From: CAMPJM01 sp964440915
GTDB lineage: Bacteria > Bacteroidota > Bacteroidia > Cytophagales > Cyclobacteriaceae
Length of the DNA: 10,397 nucleotides
Direction: 5' to 3'
Assembly (NCBI GenBank): GCA_964440915.1
Contig: CAYTTV010000087.1
Coordinates: forward strand, 1-10,397
Part shown: in pieces, positions 1 to 6,315 of the stretch
How the letters are laid out: each line of letters starts with the position of its first letter
Numbering within the stretch: the first letter of the stretch is position 1
Notes under the pieces: generated by a model
The model's database searches: none
Told to the model about the DNA's origin: nothing
What the model saw: only the letters and a program-made list of their open reading frames with translations
Program-made: the position numbers and the translations under genes

Positions 1-341
1 TGCGTTCCATATCCTACTACCACAACTTCTCCCAGTTGCTCCACATCGCTCTCCATCTGTATATCTACCACAGACCTTGCGCCGACAACAACCTCTTGTG
101 TGGCAAATCCTATAAAAGAAAATACCAGCGTACCACCATCTTCGGGCACTGTTACGCGGTAGTTACCGTCAATATCGGTAACGGTACCGGTGGTCGTTCC
201 TTTTACAATTACGTTTACACCGGGCAATGTCGAACCGTCCTCTGTGGAGGTGACTTTCCCGGTCACACTACGTGTTTGTGCCCATGACTCGGTAGCCAAA
301 GCGGACACGAACATGAAAGTAATGAGTAGAATCCTCTTCAT
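1..341 (-). CDS. SusC/RagA-family TonB-linked outer-membrane receptor, N-terminal part only
   Basis: Reading the minus strand from the ATG at 341 gives 113 codons that stay open to the window edge, so only the N-terminus is present. Residues 1-21 are a signal peptide (MKRILLITF... ending SWA, cleavage before Q22). Residues 26-100 are a carboxypeptidase-regulatory-like beta-sandwich, seen in VTGKVTS, LPGVNVIVKGTTTGT, TDIDGNYRV and FSFIGFATQEV. EVVVVGYG (105-112) is the conserved segment at the start of the TonB box/plug region of SusC proteins. By family knowledge the full protein is a barrel of about 1000 residues that imports glycans or peptides across the outer membrane with a SusD lipoprotein partner. 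The partner would be expected next on the minus strand, outside the window. The substrate cannot be told from this fragment. The start has no Shine-Dalgarno but an A-rich leader, as is usual in Bacteroidota. Confidence 0.95.
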   Translation of the reverse strand, partial: MKRILLITFMFVSALATESWAQTRSVTGKVTSTEDGSTLPGVNVIVKGTTTGTVTDIDGNYRVTVPEDGGTLVFSFIGFATQEVVVGARSVVDIQMESDVEQLGEVVVVGYGT

Positions 342-672
342 ATTGTGTTTGTTTTGTTAAAAAATTATTAATAAAAATTGTTTCTCTTTATCAAACATAA
401 AATTATTTACACTTAAAAAAAACTCTTAACACTTTTTTTTGATGAGCAAAAAGGGAGAAAATCTTAATTCCTTGATGCTAACGGTTGCGATGGTTTACAC
501 GAAATACGAGAAAAAGGCCAATAAAGTTTTAAAGTGAAAAGATAATTGCCAATGCTCCGAACGGTAACAATCGGAAATTCACGAGAATGCCTAAAGCTTG
601 GTCAATAGATCACGTCCATTGAGAACCAGAAGACCCCTGCCTCTAAAACCGTAAGCTTTATTTTCAGTAAGT
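342..672. other. Intergenic region between the M50 protease and SusC genes
   Basis: This 331-base stretch holds no convincing gene. It is very AT-rich next to SusC (342-440) and contains the SusC -7 box candidate. The half nearer the protease gene (480-670) has more mixed composition. It contains a widely spaced 8-bp inverted repeat, TAAAGCTT at 592-599 and AAGCTTTA at 653-660, with 53 bases between the arms. That is too far apart and too weak to call a terminator. No clear terminator for the protease gene was found. Confidence 0.6.
392..399 (-). promoter_or_regulatory. Candidate Bacteroidota -7 box for the SusC gene
   Basis: The minus strand reads TATGTTTG here, a full match to the Bacteroidota -7 consensus TAnnTTTG. 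It lies about 50 bases upstream of the SusC start, which would give a leader of roughly 44 bases. A good -33 TTTG at the usual distance of about 19-20 bases is missing; only a run of T residues lies there. The -7 box is therefore the sole support. Confidence 0.45.
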
Positions 673-1797
673 CTATACCAGAAATGGTGCAGGGCTGAAT
701 GAAACAATAAAAATAATGACAGCAATCCAGCCCAAGACCTTCCGTTTCCAATCTAAGGGCTCATCTATTAGAGCAGGTGGATGGTAAACGCCCAGCACCC
801 TTCCTATTATAAAGGCAAACAACAGCCAACCTGTATAGCCGGTAAAATCAGGAAAAGCAAAACCCAGCAACAGTTGGGCTGCAAACACCGATAACGCCAC
901 AGTCATTTTGTCTATGGGCTTGTTAAACATTCGTGAAAAGGTGAGGTAAAGGAAGGCCAAATATAACGGAACATAAAGCATGAGATCATCGATCGGCATG
1001 TCGGGGGAAATCACCCCCAAGCCTGCATAACCAACAAAAACGATAAATAGAGCGGAAGAAATGAGTTTATGCTTTTTGAAGCCCACTAGCCCATACAAAA
1101 CATGCCCACCATCGAGTTGTCCAATTGGTATCAAGTTCAGGGCCGTGAAAAAGGTGGCTAGAAAACCTGCAAATAACCATGGATAATGCATCATTTCATA
1201 AGCATTGGGAATGCGCTCGGGCTCTGCTACCACATACCGTTCAAAAAACTCAAAAATGAGATTACTGCCAATAGCAAGTGAAATCGTGGAGTCGTTTTCT
1301 TCATACACATAAGAAGCATAGTCGCTGCCATACTGTGCGTACTCGGGATGAATTTCATATATGTATTCTGCGGGAGGCAAGGTAGCAAAGCCATACCACA
1401 GCACTCCTATGGCTACTACAAAGCCTGCTATTGGCCCCGCAATGCCTACATCAAAATACTCCTTCCGGGATTTTATGGGTTCCTTTATCCTTATGAACGC
1501 CCCCATAGTGCCTATTCCGAAAAATAGCGGAATGTAATAAGGCAAAGTGACTTTGATTTTATACAGACGGGCAGTGATGTAATGCCCAAACTCATGGGCG
1601 GTTAGAAAACCTAGAAAGGGAACTGAATAATAAAATCCTACGGCAAACTCTGCCCAGGACACGCCCTCTGGCCCCGTGAAAATTGCCCTCGCAAGAATGA
1701 GCTCGGCACCAATCATGGTAGTACACAGTACAGTAAAAATAAATAGTACAGCTTGTATAATATAGGTTTTCTTATTTTTCATATTATGCATTATCAT
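673..1797 (-). CDS. Integral-membrane M50 (site-2 protease-like) zinc metalloprotease
   Basis: This is a polytopic intramembrane metalloprotease of 374 residues. Numbering here is from the TTG at 1800, one codon upstream. The zinc motif HEFGH is at 69-73 in the context GFLTAHEFGHYIT, and the third-ligand motif NLIPIGQLDGGH is at 222-233 with D230. Both are diagnostic of family M50. Hydrophobic segments lie near 13-40, 54-70, 118-138, 205-226, 246-265, 274-290, 300-320, 324-340 and 355-375. There is no PDZ domain, unlike RseP. A Tyr- and acid-rich loop occupies about 143-172. The architecture resembles the EGY/S2P-like group rather than RseP. The ATG at 1797 is preferred because a GGAAGGAAG run lies about 5 bases ahead of it; an ATG at 1791 is also possible. 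M50 enzymes cut membrane proteins within or near the bilayer, often in stress signalling, but no substrate can be inferred. It is divergent from the lactonase gene and has no operon partner. Confidence 0.92.
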   Translation of the reverse strand: MIMHNMKNKKTYIIQAVLFIFTVLCTTMIGAELILARAIFTGPEGVSWAEFAVGFYYSVPFLGFLTAHEFGHYITARLYKIKVTLPYYIPLFFGIGTMGAFIRIKEPIKSRKEYFDVGIAGPIAGFVVAIGVLWYGFATLPPAEYIYEIHPEYAQYGSDYASYVYEENDSTISLAIGSNLIFEFFERYVVAEPERIPNAYEMMHYPWLFAGFLATFFTALNLIPIGQLDGGHVLYGLVGFKKHKLISSALFIVFVGYAGLGVISPDMPIDDLMLYVPLYLAFLYLTFSRMFNKPIDKMTVALSVFAAQLLLGFAFPDFTGYTGWLLFAFIIGRVLGVYHPPALIDEPLDWKRKVLGWIAVIIFIVSFSPAPFLV

Positions 1798-1926
1798 CAA
1801 CGCTTCCTTCCTTCAGCGCTCAGATTCTTTATCAAAAAACATGCTCTGATACGGTTCTAGACTATCATATCACACCTTTATGCCATCAAGTGACGAGCGC
1901 AAATTACAACTAATTTCATTAAGCTA

Positions 1927-1958
1927 TTTGCATATAAACATAATAGGGATAATTTTTG
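1927..1958 (+). promoter_or_regulatory. Candidate promoter of the lactonase gene
   Basis: TTTG at 1927-1930 is followed after 20 bases by AATTTTTG (1951-1958). The second element matches seven of eight positions of the Bacteroidota TAnnTTTG box, and the spacing is as expected. Transcription would start near 1965, giving a leader of about 29 bases. Other TTTG-like words occur in this AT-rich region, so the assignment is tentative. Confidence 0.35.
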
Positions 1959-1993
1959 CAACTACTTTGCAATCCACCGCTATTTGAAAAAAC

Positions 1994-3142
1994 ATGATAA
2001 AATATAACAACTATTTTTTGCTGTGGTTATCTGTCTTAATGTTTGGATCTGATGTAATGGCTCAAAAAAATAAAGCAAACCCGTCTTTTCATCTCCTGAT
2101 AGGCACTTATACCACGGGGAATAGTGAAGGGATTTACACGTACCGCTTTGATAGTCAAACAGGCAAACTGACTTTGGAACATATTCAAACCGGCGCTGTC
2201 AACCCTTCCTACCTTGCAGTGAGCTCCGACAGCAAATATGTATATGCTGTAAACGAACTATCTGCTGAGACAGGCACTGTCAGCGCCTTTCGCTTTGACA
2301 GCCAAAGTGGAAAACTTTCTTTTATTAACCAACAGTCGTCTGAGGGCGCATCTCCATGCTACATCACTATTGATAGGGCACAGCAGCATGCCATAATAGG
2401 TAACTATGGAGGAGGGCTTTCGGTGTTGCCTATTGAAAAGGATGGAAGTTTAGGAGCCTCGATCCAAACCATTCACCACGAAGGAAGAAGTATCAATAAA
2501 AGCCGACAGGAAAGCTCTCACGTCCATGCCACAGTTTTCTCTCCCGACGGTGATTATCTTTTTGTTGTAGACCTAGGTACAGACAAGGTTTATAGCTATA
2601 GGTACAACCCTCAAGATGACAAACCTTTAATGCCCGCTTCTAACCCATTCACGAATATTGAACCTGGCGCTGGCCCTCGCCACATCACGTTTTCACCCAC
2701 TGGAAAACATGCTTATGTTATTCATGAGCTGACTGCGGAGGTATCGGTTTATGATTATGGGGAAGGAAAGTTATCGCATATCCAAACCATATCTATGATA
2801 GGGCCAGATTTTGAAGGAGAGGTAGGTGCAGCAGCGGTTCATATTTCACCAGACGGCAAGTTTCTATATGCTTCAAATAGGTTAGAGGCAAATGACATTA
2901 CGATTTATAAGATCACCAAAAAGGGCATGCTTGAGTTGGTAGGTAGGCAATCTACGTTGGGCAAGACACCAAGGGATTTTGCCATCGATCCCACTGGTCG
3001 GTTTCTCCTGGCAGCCAATCAAGATAGTGATGCCATTGTGGTTTTCGAAAGAGATAGGAAAACAGGAATGCTAAGCCCTACGGGCATAAAAGCTGAAGTA
3101 GGCCACCCTGTATATCTCAAAATGGTGACAATCAGTCAGTAA
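1994..3142 (+). CDS. Exported lactonase-family beta-propeller (6-phosphogluconolactonase-like, YbhE/Pgl type)
   Basis: This 382-residue protein belongs to the seven-bladed propeller lactonase family of E. coli Pgl (YbhE). Matching signatures are LLIGTYT (34-40), the blade repeats PSYLAVSSDSKYVYAVNE and VHATVFSPDGDYLFVVD, NYGGG (137-141), GAGPRH (225-230), VHISPDGKFLYASNR (282-296) and PRDFAIDPTGRFLLAANQ (326-343). Length fits the family. Residues 1-23 form a signal peptide ending VMA before Q24, so the mature protein is predicted to be periplasmic. Cytoplasmic Pgl hydrolyses 6-phosphogluconolactone in the pentose phosphate pathway. An exported homologue is unlikely to see that substrate, so another sugar lactone is the better guess, and the true reaction is unknown. 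It stands alone, divergent from the M50 gene and convergent with the SEC-C gene. Confidence 0.9.
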   Translation: MIKYNNYFLLWLSVLMFGSDVMAQKNKANPSFHLLIGTYTTGNSEGIYTYRFDSQTGKLTLEHIQTGAVNPSYLAVSSDSKYVYAVNELSAETGTVSAFRFDSQSGKLSFINQQSSEGASPCYITIDRAQQHAIIGNYGGGLSVLPIEKDGSLGASIQTIHHEGRSINKSRQESSHVHATVFSPDGDYLFVVDLGTDKVYSYRYNPQDDKPLMPASNPFTNIEPGAGPRHITFSPTGKHAYVIHELTAEVSVYDYGEGKLSHIQTISMIGPDFEGEVGAAAVHISPDGKFLYASNRLEANDITIYKITKKGMLELVGRQSTLGKTPRDFAIDPTGRFLLAANQDSDAIVVFERDRKTGMLSPTGIKAEVGHPVYLKMVTISQ

Positions 3143-3250
3143 CATGTGAGGAGTGCCGTAAGCTCCTTCAAAAAATGATGAATCCTACGGCTATAGCTAT
3201 ATATCAACAAACTGACCCAAGAATCATTATTTGGTGGCCAAGCCTATACC

Positions 3251-3502
3251 TTAAAGATCGTGCCAATGGCCGTGCTCTTCGGACCATACCTTACCTGGAG
3301 GGGCTTCGCCCGGCCCATCAGATGACCGCCTGTTCATGATCATGCTTAGCACTGATATTATCACAAATAAGGCTATAATCACTGCTCCTATGATAACACT
3401 TCTATTGCCCCGTTTCTTCAAACCACCTTCTTTCTCATGACAGTTCTTATATTTCTTCCCACTACCACAGGGGCATGGGGCATTCCTACCGACTTTTTCC
3501 AT
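3251..3502 (-). CDS. Small single-span membrane protein with N-terminal SEC-C zinc motif and His-rich C-terminus
   Basis: The 83-residue product has three parts. Residues 6-22 (RNAPCPCGSGKKYKNCH) are a classical SEC-C zinc-binding motif, with C10, C12 and C21 plus H22 as the expected ligands, as at the C-terminus of SecA. Residues 35-56 are a hydrophobic transmembrane segment (VIIGAVIIALFVIISVLSMI) flanked by Lys/Arg on both sides. The tail at 68-83 is PPGKVWSEEHGHWHDL, with H77, H79 and H81 alternating. In SecA the motif binds zinc and contacts SecB or ribosomes. In small proteins its partner is usually unknown. The start at 3502 is chosen because the motif begins directly after it and no longer in-frame start is evident. 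The gene is transcribed alone from a good promoter candidate. It is annotated by motif only, and the function is unknown. Confidence 0.88.
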   Translation of the reverse strand: MEKVGRNAPCPCGSGKKYKNCHEKEGGLKKRGNRSVIIGAVIIALFVIISVLSMIMNRRSSDGPGEAPPGKVWSEEHGHWHDL

Positions 3503-3523
3503 TTTCTGTTATTGTTAGACCAT

Positions 3524-3554
3524 CAAATTTACTAATCCTTTTCACGATCATCAA
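3524..3554 (-). promoter_or_regulatory. Candidate Bacteroidota promoter of the SEC-C gene
   Basis: On the minus strand TAAATTTG (3531 to 3524) matches the -7 consensus TAnnTTTG exactly. A TTG core lies at 3554 to 3552, 20 bases upstream, where the -33 element is expected. Transcription would start near 3517, only about 15 bases before the ATG. Confidence 0.5.
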
Positions 3555-3805
3555 GTTCCTTTTCTTCTACTAGTATTTGATTGCTCACTTTTATCTTCTA
3601 TTGTAGTTCACTGCAGGAAAACCTTCCACATATTTTTATGCTTTAATTAACAAGCCACGACTAGGAGCATCCTCCGCATTCTACAATTTAAATTACCTTA
3701 TAATTAAAGTAAATCAATCCAAAGAATGGATAATATTAGGATATATTGATCAAAATAAGAGCATAATAAATAAACCATTGATTAATCACCATGTTGTTTA
3801 CGTAA

Positions 3806-3846
3806 TTAAGTATGTGCCATTTATAATGAAATAAAAGCATACTTAA
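3806..3846. repeat. Inverted repeat upstream of the 93-residue protein gene
   Basis: TTAAGTATG (3806-3814) and CATACTTAA (3838-3846) are perfect 9-bp inverted arms. Inside them TTTAT (3820-3824) and ATAAA (3831-3835) can extend the stem around a six-base loop, across an asymmetric internal loop. The structure ends 30 bases before the start codon at 3877. It could be an operator or a 5' leader hairpin. No U-run follows it and no gene ends just before it, so a terminator role is unlikely. Confidence 0.6.
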
Positions 3847-3876
3847 GCAAGTAATTTTAAATCATCACTAAACTCT

Positions 3877-4158
3877 ATGAACATTATGGAAACGGAATTG
3901 AAAACAAAACCGACTAACTCTAGGACTGATTACAAAGAAGGCAATGTAGCTCGTATGATTGAGGATCGCACAGCAAAAATGCTACCATCGGATGTGTTTT
4001 TATGGGCTTCTTTGGGATCTATGGCAGCATCACTAGTTTTGAAAATATTGAAAGAAGATAAAACGGCCTTATTTGTGGGTCAATGGGCTCCATCATTTCT
4101 ACTTTTAGGAATTTACAATAAGCTTGTAAAACAACAGGGGCATGAGGGCCAAGATTAA
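3877..4158 (+). CDS. Small membrane protein of unknown function, 93 residues
   Basis: I do not recognise a named family. The N-terminal 35 residues are hydrophilic and charged. Two hydrophobic stretches follow, at about 40-57 (VFLWASLGSMAASLVLKI) and 64-81 (ALFVGQWAPSFLLLGIYN), separated by a short charged turn KEDKTA. The C-terminus is polar (KLVKQQGHEGQD). This predicts a two-span inner-membrane hairpin with both ends probably in the cytoplasm. Gly, Ala and Trp in the helices suggest packing in an oligomer, which is an inference. The start at 3877 (M1) or 3886 (M4) cannot be decided, as neither has a Shine-Dalgarno. Coding is supported by the orderly hydrophobic pattern, by the stop followed at once by a strong hairpin terminator, and by the free-standing position. 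It converges on the 162-residue protein gene and shares that terminator. Confidence 0.75.
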   Translation: MNIMETELKTKPTNSRTDYKEGNVARMIEDRTAKMLPSDVFLWASLGSMAASLVLKILKEDKTALFVGQWAPSFLLLGIYNKLVKQQGHEGQD

Positions 4159-4191
4159 GCAACTCTTGAGTTAGGCTGTTAAAATAGACAA

Positions 4192-4241
4192 CCCTTTATG
4201 CTTACCTACTTATGTATATTAAGGATAGTAAGCATAAAGGG
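4192..4241. terminator. Bidirectional hairpin terminator between convergent genes
   Basis: CCCTTTATGCTTAC (4192-4205) and GTAAGCATAAAGGG (4228-4241) are perfect 14-bp inverted arms with a 22-base loop. In the loop CTTA (4209-4212) and TAAG (4220-4223) can pair further. It sits 33 bases after the 93-residue protein's stop and 28 bases after the 162-residue protein's stop on the other strand. A proper U-run is missing on both sides: the plus side is CCTCCCAC and the minus side TTGTCTATTTT. It may act as a stem-only, factor-assisted or RNA-stabilising element. Confidence 0.8.
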
Positions 4242-4269
4242 CCTCCCACAAAAAATATAACACTTTATC

Positions 4270-4758
4270 TTATTTATAATTCCTTCTACATAAAAGCGTC
4301 ACAGCAGCAGCAGTAATGGCCACACCTGCAATCATTTTTATTGAAAGGGCTTTCCGATTGTACCTCCATTCTGCTCGCATGCCCTTTTCAGACCAGATAT
4401 TAGGAATGTGGCCTCGGCTCAGGTCTTCAAGAACTCCCTCTACGACATTAACCCTATCGGCCAATATGAGGGGAAGCCAGTGTGCATAACTCGACTCGCT
4501 GAATTTGAATGCAAACCTTCGTATCATTCCACTTAGTCCTTTTGGCGGCATGGAAGTTCCAAATACCGCACTAATATTGGGGCGTTCGATGGAGTGCAAA
4601 ATCTCCATATCCTTTGGTTGCAGCGTAGGCCTTTCCCAATCATACCCTTCATTCCCATCATCAGTTCGGTGCCTCATCGGATATGTGGGGTCATTCTTTG
4701 GATTGGCGTCTATGCCCCAACCCTTAATATGTGAATAATCTTTAAGTGCTTCTTTCAT
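4270..4758 (-). CDS. Conserved-looking protein of unknown function with C-terminal membrane anchor, 162 residues
   Basis: I cannot place this protein in a named family. It has no signal peptide. The N-terminal part is polar and rich in Trp, Pro and Asp (IKGWGIDANPKNDPTYPM at 11-28, GYDWERPTLQP at 38-48). Residues 75-120 contain LSGMIRRFAFKFSESS, then WLPLILADRVNVVEGVLEDL, which looks like a helical, partly amphipathic core. Residues 140-157 (IKMIAGVAITAAAVTLLC) form the only strong hydrophobic helix, followed by RRNYK. This fits a tail-anchored protein with its bulk in the cytoplasm. The gene starts 21 bases after the alcohol dehydrogenase stop on the same strand, so the two are almost certainly cotranscribed. 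A role in docking or assisting the dehydrogenase at the membrane is possible but only inferred from this arrangement. Confidence 0.82.
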   Translation of the reverse strand: MKEALKDYSHIKGWGIDANPKNDPTYPMRHRTDDGNEGYDWERPTLQPKDMEILHSIERPNISAVFGTSMPPKGLSGMIRRFAFKFSESSYAHWLPLILADRVNVVEGVLEDLSRGHIPNIWSEKGMRAEWRYNRKALSIKMIAGVAITAAAVTLLCRRNYK

Positions 4759-4779
4759 AATAATTGTATTTTTATAGCG

Positions 4780-5931
4780 TCACATGCCCGCTGAAGGGGG
4801 AATAAGGACAGGCTTGATACAGTTGTCGAGTTTAGCTGAAAACATCCGATAAGCATCAGACACCTCCTCTAGAGGGATACGATGCGTTATCATCGCTTTT
4901 GGATTTATTATCCCATCTTGCACATGTTTGATCAATTTTGGCAGCAGGCGTTTTACAGAAGTTTGATTGGCCCTTATGGTAATGCCCTTATTCAGCACAT
5001 TGCCGATAGGTACAAGATTGTCCGTTGGGCCATACACCCCAACAATAGACACCACGCCACCTTTCCTTACACCATTTATGGCCCATCGCAAGGCAGTAGC
5101 AGCCCCTGCTTGGATCATGGCCCTTCCAGTGATGCTGTGGTAGGCCCTACCAGTGGCATCTGCTCCTACAGCATCAATGCAGACATCAGCTCCCATCCAG
5201 TCAGTCGTTTTCTTGATAAACATCACGGGATCATCCATTTCTTCAAAATTATAAGCTTCGCATGGTGCGTAGGTTCTCACGAAGTCAAGGCGGTATTCTA
5301 GTTTGTCGATTACGATAACCCTCCCTGCTCCGAATAGCCATGCACACCTTGCCGCCATAATCCCTATGGGGCCTGCGCCAAAAACCACTACCGTATCTCC
5401 CTTTTGTATACCTCCCATTTCTGCGGCCTGATATCCGGTGGGCACAACATCGGTCAGCAAAACAGCATCGTCAGGATCCATACCTTCGGGAATTATGGTA
5501 GGGCCAACATCGGCATATGGAACCCGCACATATTCGGCTTGCCCCCCATTATATCCTCCAGCGGTGTGGGAATATCCAAATATGCCCCCTACTGCCGTTG
5601 CCTGTGGGTTGGCTTCATGGCAGTTGCCGTATAATCCTTGCTTGCAGAATATACATTTCCCACAAGCAATGTTGAATGGCACCAATACCCTATCACCCAC
5701 TTTCAGTTTTTGGACATCAGCCCCGATTTCTTCTACGACCCCCACGAATTCATGCCCGAAGGTTTCACCTACTCTTGTATCGGGCACCAGCCCATTGTAA
5801 AGGTGGATATCAGAGCCACAGATACATGCCCGCGTGACCCTTACAATGGCATCTTCGGGATGCAATATTTTCGGATAAGGTTTTTCGTCGATTCTAACCC
5901 TTAAAGGGCCTCTATAGTTCATGGCCAACAT
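4780..5931 (-). CDS. Zinc-dependent alcohol dehydrogenase, glutathione-independent formaldehyde dehydrogenase-like
   Basis: This is a 383-residue medium-chain dehydrogenase, the usual length for the formaldehyde-dehydrogenase-like branch. Catalytic-zinc ligands are seen as C38 (ACICGSDIH), H60-E61 (FGHEFVG) and D161 (LLTDVVPTGY), the last being typical of the Pseudomonas FDH type. The structural-zinc cysteines are C90, C93, C96 and C104 (ACGKCIFCKQGLYGNC). The Rossmann fingerprint GAGPIG is at 185-190 and D209 ends the second strand, which favours NAD over NADP. The insert HTAGGYNGGQAEYVRVP is also typical of this group. The likely reaction is NAD-linked oxidation of formaldehyde or another small alcohol or aldehyde in the cytoplasm; the exact substrate is unknown. 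The start at 5931 (MLAMNY) is preferred over the Met at 5922, with little evidence either way. It is the first gene of a two-gene unit with the membrane-anchored 162-residue protein. Confidence 0.93.
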   Translation of the reverse strand: MLAMNYRGPLRVRIDEKPYPKILHPEDAIVRVTRACICGSDIHLYNGLVPDTRVGETFGHEFVGVVEEIGADVQKLKVGDRVLVPFNIACGKCIFCKQGLYGNCHEANPQATAVGGIFGYSHTAGGYNGGQAEYVRVPYADVGPTIIPEGMDPDDAVLLTDVVPTGYQAAEMGGIQKGDTVVVFGAGPIGIMAARCAWLFGAGRVIVIDKLEYRLDFVRTYAPCEAYNFEEMDDPVMFIKKTTDWMGADVCIDAVGADATGRAYHSITGRAMIQAGAATALRWAINGVRKGGVVSIVGVYGPTDNLVPIGNVLNKGITIRANQTSVKRLLPKLIKHVQDGIINPKAMITHRIPLEEVSDAYRMFSAKLDNCIKPVLIPPSAGM

Positions 5932-6203
5932 AGGATAGTCTTTAAAATTAAAAAATACGGATAGTCCGTTGTTCCCAAAAAATCGTTAAAAAAAGAACTG
6001 ATAGTTTTCTTAAAAGTTTTTAAAATTTATGGACGTATGATTTCAGGCACCAGATAACCTATAGAAAATTGCTCATGCACAATAGGCAAAGTGTGCGGTT
6101 GTCAGCAGGGCTTTCTCTGCATTCCTTTAGAAGGGTAGCCGACCTATATGGGCCACATTTAGGAGAGGTCATAAGCCTATTCTATGAACTGGAGAGAAGT
6201 GTA
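5932..6203. other. Region upstream of the alcohol dehydrogenase with short repeats and no clear gene
   Basis: This region separates the end of the glycosidase operon from the dehydrogenase start. Next to the dehydrogenase, GGATAGTC occurs twice in direct orientation (5933-5940 and 5959-5966). The second copy overlaps a small palindrome, ACGGA-TAG-TCCGT (5957-5969). These could bind a regulator, since they lie within 40 bases of the start codon, but that is a guess. No TAnnTTTG box was found for the dehydrogenase. On the plus strand an open frame of 43 codons runs from the ATG at 6075 to a stop at 6204-6206. It has no recognisable motif and no ribosome-binding context, so I do not call it a gene. 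The piece at 6040-6200 is less AT-rich than its surroundings and might be a gene remnant. Confidence 0.5.
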
Positions 6204-6250
6204 TAAAAAAATCAGGTAGATGGAAGTGTTTAAACCTCTTCTACCTGATT
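6204..6250 (-). terminator. Intrinsic terminator of the GH28-GH31 operon
   Basis: Reading the minus strand, AATCAGGTAGA (6250 to 6240) pairs perfectly over 11 bp with TCTACCTGATT (6220 to 6210), enclosing a 19-base loop that contains the palindrome GTTTAAAC. The stem runs directly into seven T residues (6211 to 6205). The hairpin begins 65 bases after the GH31 stop codon. This is the clearest rho-independent terminator in the window. Confidence 0.9.
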
Positions 6251-6315
6251 GCATTAGCATTATTCAATCAATCTATCACTATTGCCATAAAAGCACCTGT
6301 TTCTAAAGTGGTGGG

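Larger units (their letters stand above)
3503..3876. other. Divergent intergenic region between the SEC-C and 93-residue membrane protein genes
   Basis: This 374-base AT-rich stretch has no convincing open frame on either strand. It carries the promoter candidate of the SEC-C gene at its left end and a 9-bp inverted repeat with further inner pairing at its right end. The middle part, about 3560-3800, shows nothing I can interpret. Confidence 0.6.

Noticed and set aside
36..287. Plus-strand open frame of 83 codons opposite the SusC start
   Set aside because: It lies antisense to the SusC N-terminus, which has unmistakable family motifs. The plus-strand product is Cys- and Tyr-rich without domain character.
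3143..3250. Weak hairpins GAGGAG/CTCCTT (3148-3168) and GCCGTA/TACGGC (3155-3191) in the convergent gap after the lactonase gene
   Set aside because: The two structures exclude each other, the stems are short or the loops large, and no U-run follows. A terminator is expected here, but neither candidate is convincing.
3811..3829. TATAAT word at 3823-3828 within the inverted repeat, as a possible -10 box
   Set aside because: Bacteroidota promoters normally use TAnnTTTG. In such AT-rich DNA a TATAAT match is expected by chance, and no paired -35 was seen.
6075..6206. 43-codon plus-strand open frame between the dehydrogenase and the GH31 terminator
   Set aside because: It has no ribosome-binding context, promoter or recognisable motif, and its stop overlaps the GH31 terminator. 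It is mentioned only as possible remnant sequence.
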